Assembly: GCA_013153135.1 (NCBI GenBank)
Contig: JAADFA010000033.1
Span: 1 to 14,286, forward strand
DNA: 14,286 nucleotides
Direction: 5' to 3'
From: Chloroflexota bacterium
Lineage (GTDB): Bacteria > Chloroflexota > Anaerolineae > Anaerolineales > DRMV01
Shown here in pieces: positions 1 through 6,574 of the stretch. How positions within the stretch are numbered: position 1 is the first letter of the stretch; each line of letters starts with the position of its first letter. Position numbers and translations under genes: made by a program. The notes beneath the pieces were generated by a model. The model was not told the DNA's origin and ran no database searches. It saw only the letters and a program-made list of their open reading frames with translations.

Positions 1-1
1 G

Positions 2-37
2 AAAGGGCCGAGGTCTGCCACGACCTCGGCCCTTTTT
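2..37. terminator. Strong intrinsic terminator hairpin, possibly bidirectional
   Basis: A perfect 14-bp stem (positions 2-15 with 22-35) encloses a 6-nt loop (TGCCAC). On the plus strand it ends in a run of five T (33-37), so it fits best as the terminator of a plus-strand gene lying left of the window. On the minus strand the stem is preceded by an A-tract and followed by TTTC, so it can also end the minus-strand transcript of the carbamoyltransferase gene, whose stop codon lies 21 bp away. Seen directly; the bidirectional role is inferred. Confidence 0.85.
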
Positions 38-56
38 ATCTAAGGCGTCTTGCCGC

Positions 57-1037
57 TTACGCCATGGTCAGTGCAAGCACAGCCTTCTGTACGTGCAACC
101 GATTTTCGGCCTCATCGTACACGACAGAGTGCGGCCCGTCCAACACTTCGCTAGTGACTTCAATATCCCGGTCCGCTGGCAGGGGATGCATATAGATAGC
201 GTCCTCTTTGGCCAGAGCCATACGTCGCGCATCCACAATCCAGTCCTTGAACTGATCTTGTAGGCGCTTGCCCTCCTCAGGGTCGGTCGTGGTCAACAAG
301 GGCCCCCAGGATTTGGCGTAGATGATGTCTGCATCCTTAAAGGCTTCATCCATATCGTGCACGATCTCAAAGCCGACCCGATGCTTACGAGCCAAGGCCT
401 TGGCCTCTTCGACGATGTCGGGCATAAGATCAAAGCCCGGTGGGTAAGCCAAGGTCACGTCCAGGCCGAAACGCGGCATTTGCAAGATCAGCGATTGGGG
501 TACGGAGATGGGCTTGAGATACGACGACGCGTAGGCCCAGGAGACCACAATGCGCTTGCCGCGCAAATTGCGCCCCTTCTTTTCCATGATGGTCATAAGG
601 TCAGCCAAGATTTGGAAGGGGTGGAAAATCTCGCATTGCATGTTGTAGACGGGCACCCGGCTATACTGGGCAACCGTGTTGATGTACTTGTTGCCCACGC
701 CCCAGTCCACATTGCGGATGGCGATGCCGTCGAAATATCGGCCTAAAATCTCGCCGATTTCTTTAGCCGTATCGCCGTGATGGATTTGGGTCGTGCGGCT
801 CTCGATGAAGGCCGCGTGGCCACCCAGCTGGGCCATGCCCGCTTCGAAAGACGAGCGGGTCCGCGTGCTGGAGAAGAAGAACAACATCGCCAGGGTCTTA
901 TCCCGCAAATACGCGTGAGGAATGCCCAACGCGCGCTTGCGCTTCAAATCCCAAGCGACATCCAAAACGGTCTCGACTTCTTCGACCGAGAAATCCAGGT
1001 CGCTGATGAAGTCGCGGCCGCGCAAATGGGTTTGCAT
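57..1037 (-). CDS. Knotted-type carbamoyltransferase (N-acetyl/succinylornithine carbamoyltransferase or YgeW-like), substrate uncertain
   Basis: The 326-aa protein belongs to the aspartate/ornithine carbamoyltransferase superfamily, cytosolic enzymes that move a carbamoyl group from carbamoyl phosphate to an amino group. The carbamoyl-phosphate loop is S57-T-R-T-R, and a second phosphate/carbamoyl motif is H139-P-F-Q with LAD after it. The AKSWG motif (residues 241-245) stands where ordinary ornithine carbamoyltransferases have SMG, and the Pro-rich stretch at 170-185 matches the knot region of acetylornithine, succinylornithine and YgeW-type enzymes. The C-terminus (DEAENRLHVQKA, 308-319) resembles acetylornithine carbamoyltransferase. 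Oddly, the usual HCLP motif is H284-P-L-P, as in aspartate carbamoyltransferase, so the Cys that normally contacts the ornithine side chain is absent. The ATG is preceded by GGAGGTG at good spacing. It lies 50 bp after a nicotinamidase-like gene. The superfamily is sure; argF-type naming would be unsafe. Confidence 0.88.
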   Translation of the reverse strand: MQTHLRGRDFISDLDFSVEEVETVLDVAWDLKRKRALGIPHAYLRDKTLAMLFFFSSTRTRSSFEAGMAQLGGHAAFIESRTTQIHHGDTAKEIGEILGRYFDGIAIRNVDWGVGNKYINTVAQYSRVPVYNMQCEIFHPFQILADLMTIMEKKGRNLRGKRIVVSWAYASSYLKPISVPQSLILQMPRFGLDVTLAYPPGFDLMPDIVEEAKALARKHRVGFEIVHDMDEAFKDADIIYAKSWGPLLTTTDPEEGKRLQDQFKDWIVDARRMALAKEDAIYMHPLPADRDIEVTSEVLDGPHSVVYDEAENRLHVQKAVLALTMA

Positions 1038-1070
1038 CGTACACCTCCGAGAGCGAACAGGTTACTGAGG

Positions 1071-1076
1071 ATTATA
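1071..1076 (-). promoter_or_regulatory. Candidate -10 element (TATAAT) for the carbamoyltransferase gene
   Basis: A perfect TATAAT on the minus strand lies 33 bp upstream of the carbamoyltransferase ATG, just after the stop codon of the preceding gene. The -35 region is poor (CTCGCA at a 16-bp spacer matches only half of TTGACA). It may give this gene its own transcript as well as read-through from the upstream gene. Confidence 0.4.
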
Positions 1077-1087
1077 CCCCTTCCAGC

Positions 1088-2140
1088 CTAATGCGAGGGG
1101 CGCCATGCCTGCCCAAGGGGCCCAGGCCATGCGCTCATGGGTTGGTCCGTACGAACTCGGTGCATCCCCGCGGCCGCGAAGCGCGCAAAGGCCTTTTCGG
1201 CCGCGTCGGTAAAATCCGCCCCTGGCGCGACCACGGGCGAGGTGGTATCCTCGAGCAAGTAAATGCGCGATGTTAGTTCGTCCAAACCCTGGGTTTGCAG
1301 CTGGCTAAGCAGATCCGCCACGGTCCACGCGACGCAATGACTCTTAGCCTGACCAGTGATAATGACCGCGTCAAAGGTGCGCACCAGGTCCAACACGCGC
1401 GGGTTAACCTGGCCTAACGCGCGGCCCTTGTGATCGGTCATGACCTCTGGCCGCAGCGCGGAATAGTGTTCCGTCAACGGATGATCGCCCTTCAGAATAA
1501 ACTCGGGCTGCGCGTAACGGGCAATGCTATGGAAAAAGATAGCCTCTTCAACAGCGGGGACCAACGCGTGCCCAATACCTCCCAACATCGCATGGAAAGG
1601 CCAAATGGTATGCGCGTACTTCCCTTGCGCTTCCAACGCGCGCACGTAATACAAGACATATGCTTGAGCCTCATCGAGGCTCAAGCCCAGGGTTTCGGCC
1701 AAGGCAGGGTTGAAGCGCCAGCGGCCTTGAGCCACATCTTCCGCGCGGATCATGGTAAAAGGTTCGGGGTGGCGCCCCTGGTCATCTACCCAAAAAGGTG
1801 GATGGAAGATCTGCATAGGATAATGGGTATCAAGGGTCGCGAGGATGTGGGTAATGCGGTGCAAATAGCGGTAGATGAACGCGACCAAGCGCTGGTTATC
1901 CTCCACCGCGCCGTGACCCGAACGCCCCGCGACAAAAAGCTCAAAATCTGGCAAGCAAAACGTGTTTTGCACATCAATGAGCACCAAGGCAATGCGCACC
2001 TCATCCTCAGCCGCGGGGCGAATGTTGTACTTTTGAGCCCAAGCGCGCGCGTCCACAAAGCGCTGTTGGTAAGGAACCCGCCAAACCTGGCCCACGCGCT
2101 CAGGGTCGTAGTGCGGAGGAAGGGGTAACGTTTCTCGCAT
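1088..2140 (-). CDS. Nicotinamidase-like isochorismatase-family cysteine hydrolase, enlarged
   Basis: This 350-aa protein has the isochorismatase/nicotinamidase fold. The catalytic triad can be read as D56 (in LIDVQNTFC), K217 (in FILKG) and C269 (in KSHCVAWT). The metal-binding set typical of nicotinamidases is also present: D104-x-H106 (LDTHYP) and H183 in WPFHAMLGG, which mirrors the WPxHC motif of PncA. Family members hydrolyse amides or carbamoyl compounds (nicotinamide, ureidoacrylate, N-carbamoylsarcosine, biuret). It is much longer than the roughly 200 aa usual for PncA: there is about 45 aa of extra N-terminus, and 77 residues separate H106 from H183 where E. coli PncA has about 31. 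The start has an excellent AGGAGGG site. It begins 42 bp after murJ, with no convincing promoter between. The fold is sure; the substrate is not, with nicotinamide the default guess. Confidence 0.85.
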   Translation of the reverse strand: MRETLPLPPHYDPERVGQVWRVPYQQRFVDARAWAQKYNIRPAAEDEVRIALVLIDVQNTFCLPDFELFVAGRSGHGAVEDNQRLVAFIYRYLHRITHILATLDTHYPMQIFHPPFWVDDQGRHPEPFTMIRAEDVAQGRWRFNPALAETLGLSLDEAQAYVLYYVRALEAQGKYAHTIWPFHAMLGGIGHALVPAVEEAIFFHSIARYAQPEFILKGDHPLTEHYSALRPEVMTDHKGRALGQVNPRVLDLVRTFDAVIITGQAKSHCVAWTVADLLSQLQTQGLDELTSRIYLLEDTTSPVVAPGADFTDAAEKAFARFAAAGMHRVRTDQPMSAWPGPLGQAWRPSH

Positions 2141-2182
2141 AGGACCCTCCTGATGCGAGGATGTACGCGCTGGATAGCAATG

Positions 2183-3721
2183 TCATTGTAGCAAAGCTCG
2201 CACCTCTGGCCAGACCCAGGGGAGTGCGAGGGCGCCCCCCGCGAGCAACGCGACCAAGCCGCCCCATACCGTGGGGCCGAGGATGTGCATCAGGAGCGTG
2301 CTCACCGCGGCCCCGAGGCCAACCGCGGCCGCGGTGCGCCAGCCCGTCGAGCCCAGGCGTAGAATGCCCGGGAAGCGGCGTTGTGTGAGGAGGAGGAGCA
2401 GGATGGCTTCCGCGGTGAAGGCGGTTGCGTTCGCCAATCCAATCCCCGCTGCGCCCAGCCAGCCACGAAACAACCACGCGAAGGTAAGATACCCCGCGGT
2501 GGTCAGAGCCGACGCGAGCAGAGGCGTACGCGCATCCTGCCGGGCATAAAATCCGCGCGCAGCCAGTTCGAGGAGCGCGTGCCCAGTCAGACCGGCCAAG
2601 TACGCGCGCGTGGCCGCGACCACCATGGCCGTATCTTGGAAATTCAAGCCCAAAATCTGCAGCAGCCCGGGCATGGTGATGCTCAAGAGCACAGCAATAG
2701 GCAAGGTGAGCGCGACCAAAATGCGCACGCCTTGATTCAAAGCCCGGCGATACCCATCCCAATCGGCTTGGGCGCTCAGGGTGGATAGCGTAGGCAAGAG
2801 CGCGATGCCCATGGCCGTGCCAATGAGGGTCTCGGGCACTTGCATGATGAACCAGCCATAAGCCAACGCGGTCACCGCGCCAGGGATGCTCGAGGCCAAG
2901 TTATCGCGCGCGAGGAACACCAGTTGAATAAAAAACATGGTGAGCACGCGCGGGCCCATCAGGCGCAACACCTTGCGCACGTCGGGGTCGTGCAGTCGGA
3001 CCTCGGGCCACCAACGGAAGCCATAACGCACCAGGCCTGGTACCTGCACGCCCAAGTGCAGCAACGCGCCGAAAATCACCCCATAGACCAAGCCGTGCAC
3101 ACCCAGGCCCAAGCTGGGAAGCGTAACCGGGCCCAAACGCAAGCCTTGCTCGGGTGCCAGGATCGCGATGCCGATGATCTGACCCACGTTGTACATCACG
3201 GGCGCGAGCGCGGGGAGCCAAAAGTGTTGCTGCGCATAGAGCGAAGCGGCGACCAAACCGCTCAGCGAAAAGATAAGGGTCGCGATGAGGTTCAGGCGCA
3301 TCAGCTGGGCCGTTAACGCCTGAAACTCGGGCGTAAAGCCAGGCGCGATGCCCAGTTCCCACCGTACCAACGGTTCAGCAAAAATTGCGATAAGTACAGC
3401 CAGGCCCGCGGTGGTCAAAAAGGCCAAATTGGCGATGCGCGCGAACAACCGCCACATCGCTCGACGGCCACGAAGGGTGAGCACCTCCGTCAGTACGGGG
3501 ATAAAGGCCATGGCCAGCGCGCCGCCCGAGATGAGCGCGAAGAGCAAATCGGGCAGGTTGTTCGCAGCGTTAAACGCGTCCAGCTCAGGCGAAAGGCCGA
3601 AGGTCCGCGCAATAAGGACCTGGCGAATGAACGCCAGGCCCTTGTCGATGGCGAAGAAAAAGGCCAAGATCAAAGTCGCCCGGCCCACCGTACGGAACCG
3701 GGATGATCGTGACGAGCTCAT
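2183..3721 (-). CDS. murJ: Lipid II flippase MurJ (MviN family)
   Basis: The 512-aa protein is strongly hydrophobic throughout, with a run of membrane segments as expected for the MOP-superfamily flippase MurJ, which moves lipid II across the cytoplasmic membrane for peptidoglycan synthesis. The N-terminal signature is clear: a charged first helix with K27 and R33, then DAFNAANNLPDLL (48-60) and SGGALAMAFIPVLTE (65-79), the hallmark MviN motif. Length is normal. Its ATG overlaps the stop of the upstream histidine kinase gene (ATGA, 4 bp), so the two are probably translationally coupled. The downstream cysteine hydrolase starts 42 bp later. Another MOP-family exporter is a less likely alternative given the MviN motif. 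Confidence 0.93.
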   Translation of the reverse strand: MSSSRSSRFRTVGRATLILAFFFAIDKGLAFIRQVLIARTFGLSPELDAFNAANNLPDLLFALISGGALAMAFIPVLTEVLTLRGRRAMWRLFARIANLAFLTTAGLAVLIAIFAEPLVRWELGIAPGFTPEFQALTAQLMRLNLIATLIFSLSGLVAASLYAQQHFWLPALAPVMYNVGQIIGIAILAPEQGLRLGPVTLPSLGLGVHGLVYGVIFGALLHLGVQVPGLVRYGFRWWPEVRLHDPDVRKVLRLMGPRVLTMFFIQLVFLARDNLASSIPGAVTALAYGWFIMQVPETLIGTAMGIALLPTLSTLSAQADWDGYRRALNQGVRILVALTLPIAVLLSITMPGLLQILGLNFQDTAMVVAATRAYLAGLTGHALLELAARGFYARQDARTPLLASALTTAGYLTFAWLFRGWLGAAGIGLANATAFTAEAILLLLLTQRRFPGILRLGSTGWRTAAAVGLGAAVSTLLMHILGPTVWGGLVALLAGGALALPWVWPEVRALLQ

Positions 3722-5106
3722 GGGCTCGTATCCCCCTCACCTTTAGGCTTGTGGGATGTCCACACAGGCCATTCCATGACGAAACGCGCACCACCCTGGG
3801 GACGGTTTTCTGCCCAAATTCGGCCACCGTGAGCCTGCACCAACGCGCGAGCAATGGCAAGCCCAAGTCCGGAACCATCCCCCCCTTGCCCTCGATAAAA
3901 GCGGTCAAACACCCGCTCAAGTTTGTCGGGGGGCAGACCGGGGCCGGTATCTTCTACAGCAAGATAAACATAACCCTTACCAGGCCACGCGCGCAAAGTG
4001 ATGCGTCCACCGTGAGGTGTGTGGTACAAGGCGTTGCGCAACAAATTGTCCAACACCTGCTGTAAACGATGCGGGTCGGCATCGATAGGCGGCAAACCGG
4101 GGGCGACGTCCAACGTCAGGCGAATGCCGCGCCGTTCTGCGGTAGGATAGTAACTGTTGAGCACAGCTTCCAAAAACGGCTTGACCGCTACGGCCTGGCG
4201 TTTGAGGGGGAGCTCCTTCGCGTCGGCCAAGGAAAGCTGCCGCAGGTCAGAAACCAAGCGTCCCAAATGCACCACCTGCTTGTGCAGGCCGATGAAAACT
4301 TCTCGATCCGGATGGAGATCGCCTTCTAGGATCGCTTCAGAGTAACCTAGAAGCACACTCAAAGGCGTACTCAGTTCATGGGCTAGATCCGCCGTCATCT
4401 GTTGCCGCATCTCGTGGGTCTCGGCCAAGGCGCGGCTCATGCGGTTGAACGCGGCGACCAAATCGCCCAGCTCATCGTTGGCTCCGGGAGGCAATTGCAA
4501 CCCCCATTGGCCGCGTTCCACTCGGTGGAGTGCATCCACCAGGCGATAAATCGGCCGCGTGAGCCAGCGCGCCCACAAGGCCGCGCCCAAAACCGCGATC
4601 GCGCCCGCGGCAACAGCGCTCCACCAAGCGTAGCGATATAAACGGGCTAAAAGCTTGCCCTCAGGCGAGTCGGGGAGGATGTCTTGCGGATGGGCTTGTA
4701 CCTCGAGGAAGCCAATTACTTGATTATCCAAGGTCAATGTAATTTCATCTGTGTAAGCCGTACGTCGAAACTCGCCTCGCTCAAAGATCAAAAACCGTTT
4801 CGCGTCATACAATCGAATCGCGAGGGTCGTGATCGGCACGGCCTTGCCGACCATCCGCTGACTCATACGTTCTTCAAAGGTACGTTCAATGCCATCCCAC
4901 GAGTTGTGGTTCCAATAATAATTCGTAAACGCCTGTGTGAGGACAGGGCGGGCCCGTTCAAGCAAATAGGCCTCAAAGGCCTGGTTCGTAAAATGGCGAA
5001 ACAGGATCATCAAAAACGCAATGCTTAGCCAGCTGATGCCCATGAGCACCAGGGCCATTTTGATCCATATAGGAACCCGCCACCGACGAAGAAACTGCCG
5101 TATCAT
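3718..5106 (-). CDS. Membrane sensor histidine kinase (BaeS-like, HAMP)
   Basis: The 462-aa protein has the classic two-component sensor layout. A first transmembrane helix lies at about 16-36, an extracytoplasmic sensing region at about 37-155, a second helix at about 157-180, then a HAMP linker (180-235). The HisKA domain has the phospho-acceptor H243 in AHELSTPLS, and the HATPase domain has the N-box (N354 in LDNLLRNAL), G1 box (D386-T-G-P-G) and G2 box (GDGSGLGLAIA, 409-419). It should autophosphorylate and pass the phosphate to a response regulator, but none is encoded in this window. The ATG has a strong GGAGGGG site. It lies 136 bp downstream of the LysM gene and overlaps murJ by 4 bp, suggesting an envelope signal. 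The kinase call is firm; the stimulus is unknown. Confidence 0.93.
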   Translation of the reverse strand: MIRQFLRRWRVPIWIKMALVLMGISWLSIAFLMILFRHFTNQAFEAYLLERARPVLTQAFTNYYWNHNSWDGIERTFEERMSQRMVGKAVPITTLAIRLYDAKRFLIFERGEFRRTAYTDEITLTLDNQVIGFLEVQAHPQDILPDSPEGKLLARLYRYAWWSAVAAGAIAVLGAALWARWLTRPIYRLVDALHRVERGQWGLQLPPGANDELGDLVAAFNRMSRALAETHEMRQQMTADLAHELSTPLSVLLGYSEAILEGDLHPDREVFIGLHKQVVHLGRLVSDLRQLSLADAKELPLKRQAVAVKPFLEAVLNSYYPTAERRGIRLTLDVAPGLPPIDADPHRLQQVLDNLLRNALYHTPHGGRITLRAWPGKGYVYLAVEDTGPGLPPDKLERVFDRFYRGQGGDGSGLGLAIARALVQAHGGRIWAENRPQGGARFVMEWPVWTSHKPKGEGDTSP

Positions 5107-5196
5107 ACCCCTCCTTCGTTCATCGCCCGCCAGGTTTCCTTTATAACCGACAGGCTAGAATATCTCGAAGGGCACCCCACCCCCTACGCATTTCTC

Positions 5197-5202
5197 ATTG
5201 TA
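5197..5202 (-). promoter_or_regulatory. Possible -10 element (TACAAT) upstream of the histidine kinase
   Basis: TACAAT occurs on the minus strand about 90 bp upstream of the kinase ATG, in a 136-bp gap after the LysM gene. No good -35 is visible at 16-18 bp, and the gap contains no convincing terminator. Treat it as weak. Confidence 0.2.
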
Positions 5203-5242
5203 CCACTACCTCAATAATCTTGATCTTGAGCCCCGACCGTCC

Positions 5243-5941
5243 TCACGGCTTAGGCGTAGCTGTGGGCGTCGGCGTGGCCACCAGGTAAACAGGCACCTTA
5301 ATCACATCGCCCACGTAAAGGGTCGCGTTTTCATCCATCTCATTGGCCTCTCGGATCGCCTCTTCGGTGGTCAAGAAACGTTGCGCGATGCTGGTCAAGG
5401 TATCGTTAGGCATGACAAAGTACAGGATAATGTCTCCTGGCTTCAGGTCCGCGGGCAGCGGCGTGGGCGTTGGCGGCTTCATGTTAGGCAAGGGGATGGT
5501 TAATGGTTGACCAGCATATAAAATCGAATTGTTGGACAAGCCGTTCATGAGCATCAGCGTGACCAAGTCCACGTTGAACTTCTGCGCGATGCTGAACAAG
5601 GTATCCCCTTCTTGCACTGTATACGGAAAAGGTTCACTTGGCGTTGGCGTTGGTGTTTCGGTTGGCGTAGGTGAGGGCGTCGGGGTTAAGGTAGGCGTCG
5701 GCGTGGGCGGAACGGGCGTTGGTGTCGCGGTGGCCGTTGCGGTCGGGGTTTCAGTCGGTGACCATGGCAAACGGCCCGTTTGCTGCCACGAGCTTAACAC
5801 CAAAATCACACCGACGACCACTAACACGATAGCCAACCCACCAAAGAATAGGGGCAACCATTGTTGCGCGGCATTCCGCCGCGGCGGGGGCGTCGCGACG
5901 GGCGGACGCGGGTTACGGGGTTGCGTAGGGACCGTGCCCAT
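5243..5941 (-). CDS. Membrane-anchored protein with two LysM domains
   Basis: The 232-aa protein starts with a short Pro/Arg-rich cytoplasmic tail (1-26), has one transmembrane helix (about 29-52), then a Thr/Pro low-complexity linker (61-105) and two LysM domains: LysM1 at about 106-150 (YTVQEGDTLFSIAQKF) and LysM2 at about 172-217 (VMPNDTLTSIAQRF). It ends with another short Thr/Pro tail. LysM modules bind N-acetylglucosamine polymers such as peptidoglycan, so the protein is probably tethered in the membrane and reaches the wall; no catalytic domain is present. The ATG is preceded by GGAGGAG about 6 nt away. Downstream are a sensor kinase and murJ, which supports an envelope role. It could be a wall-binding scaffold or a sensor accessory; this is inference. 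Confidence 0.9.
   Translation of the reverse strand: MGTVPTQPRNPRPPVATPPPRRNAAQQWLPLFFGGLAIVLVVVGVILVLSSWQQTGRLPWSPTETPTATATATPTPVPPTPTPTLTPTPSPTPTETPTPTPSEPFPYTVQEGDTLFSIAQKFNVDLVTLMLMNGLSNNSILYAGQPLTIPLPNMKPPTPTPLPADLKPGDIILYFVMPNDTLTSIAQRFLTTEEAIREANEMDENATLYVGDVIKVPVYLVATPTPTATPKP
5627..5761 (-). repeat. Low-complexity Thr/Pro-codon repeat tract
   Basis: This is the stretch of the LysM gene that encodes residues 61-105, almost entirely Thr and Pro with some Ala, Glu, Ser and Val. The DNA is a degenerate short-period repeat (GGCGTTGGCGT-like on the plus strand). Such tracts usually form an extended, possibly O-glycosylated spacer outside the cell. Similar shorter tracts occur in the neighbouring lipoprotein gene (about residues 32-55 and 181-200 there). 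Confidence 0.75.
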
Positions 5942-5964
5942 AGGTCGCTCCTCCTACATCCTGC

Positions 5965-6336
5965 TCACCTGGACGGGCGTGGGGGGAAATCGGGCCACGA
6001 GGCTTCAGCCCAAACCGGAAACACGTCTACCAGCGGGGGCTCATCATCCTGGTCTCTCGGCAGCGCCCCCCAGGCAACGCGAGGGACGGGCGCTACCAAA
6101 CCCCATCCCAAGGGTCTACGACCAACGCGCGGTGTCAGTCGCGAGAAAACCCACCCCGCGACACCGTGGGCCACCTCACGTGCTACACGCCGCGCTGGAG
6201 ACGAGGGCGTCGCGCCGGGCACCCAGGCATATCCCGACCAAACGCGTGCCGTCAAAACCCACGGTGACCTTATGGCTGCAAGACGACTATGACGCATTAC
6301 ACCCATCCGGTGACAATAGCGTTCAACAAAGTCCAT
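5965..6336 (-). CDS. Doubtful hypothetical ORF upstream of the LysM gene
   Basis: This open frame starts at an ATG at 6336 (MDFVERYCHRMGV) and gives about 123 aa; it can be extended to a GTG at 6405, which has no ribosome binding site. A GGAG lies about 10 nt before the ATG. The stop is 23 bp before the LysM start. The product is Arg-, Trp- and Pro-rich with no motif I recognise and no membrane segment or signal peptide. The opposite strand is also open over much of the region, as expected by chance in GC-rich DNA. It could be a lineage-specific small protein, a decayed gene, or noncoding. I lean to noncoding. Confidence 0.18.
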   Translation of the reverse strand: MDFVERYCHRMGVMRHSRLAAIRSPWVLTARVWSGYAWVPGATPSSPARRVAREVAHGVAGWVFSRLTPRVGRRPLGWGLVAPVPRVAWGALPRDQDDEPPLVDVFPVWAEASWPDFPPRPSR

Positions 6337-6417
6337 ACCTGTGTAGCTCCGAACCGTCCGAGAGCCTCGTATCGCCCTTTGTGGGCTTCGTAAACCCAAC
6401 CTCACATAGTGGTGCTC

Positions 6418-6489
6418 GTTTGCTGCATCTTTAGGTTCAAATGTCCCAGTGATGCCTCAGGATCGCCTAAAGAAGCGTATCGAGCAAAC
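6418..6489. other. Long imperfect hairpin in the intergenic gap
   Basis: Two nested perfect 7-bp arms are visible: GTTTGCT (6418-6424) pairs with AGCAAAC (6483-6489), and inside it CTTTAGG (6429-6435) pairs with CCTAAAG (6466-6472), separated by an asymmetric internal loop. Further short pairing is possible in the apex (TGATGCCTCA around 6450-6459). No T-run follows on either strand, so it is not a normal terminator. It may be a structured leader, a small RNA, or the end of a decayed mobile element. Confidence 0.45.
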
Positions 6490-6529
6490 AAGAGGCCAAA
6501 TCCCGAGCAATGGCCCAAGTGCCGGGCAT
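6467..6529 (-). CDS. Possible 20-aa leader peptide or small protein
   Basis: An ATG at 6529 is preceded by GGGAGG with a 4-nt spacer and opens a 20-codon frame beginning MPGTWAIARDL and ending in LLDTLL before a TAG. Its last codons and stop lie inside the arms of the 6418-6489 hairpin, the arrangement expected of a leader peptide whose translation controls RNA folding. A promoter-like extended -10 lies about 35 bp upstream. The peptide matches nothing I know. Short ORFs with a purine-rich stretch in front also occur by chance, so this is tentative. Confidence 0.25.
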   Translation of the reverse strand: MPGTWAIARDLASCLLDTLL

Positions 6530-6542
6530 GGAACCTCCCGGT

Positions 6543-6571
6543 TTGTGAGAGGGTGTAACGTTAGTATAACA
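6543..6571. promoter_or_regulatory. Overlapping promoter-like elements on both strands
   Basis: On the minus strand TGT-TATACT (6571-6563) is an extended -10 that would transcribe into the gap toward the LysM gene. On the plus strand TTGTGA (6543-6548), a 16-bp spacer and TATAAC (6565-6570) form a promoter that would transcribe antisense to the lipoprotein gene. The same bases also contain the palindrome TAACGTTA and the dyad GTTA-N3-TAAC. This begins immediately after the lipoprotein stop codon. Confidence 0.35.
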
Positions 6572-6574
6572 AAC

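Noticed and set aside
2100..2762. A 220-aa minus-strand open frame overlapping murJ
   Set aside because: It is out of frame with murJ, Arg/Gly/His-rich and without motifs, while murJ has the MviN signature and membrane helices.
5529..6434. A 301-aa plus-strand open frame with Val/Gly repeats
   Set aside because: Its Val-Gly repeats are the reverse complement of the Thr/Pro linker of the LysM protein, and it has no ribosome binding site or recognisable domain.
6430..6450. TTCAAAT with flanking bases resembling a tRNA T-loop
   Set aside because: The flanking five bases do not pair, and no acceptor, D or anticodon arms fit around it.
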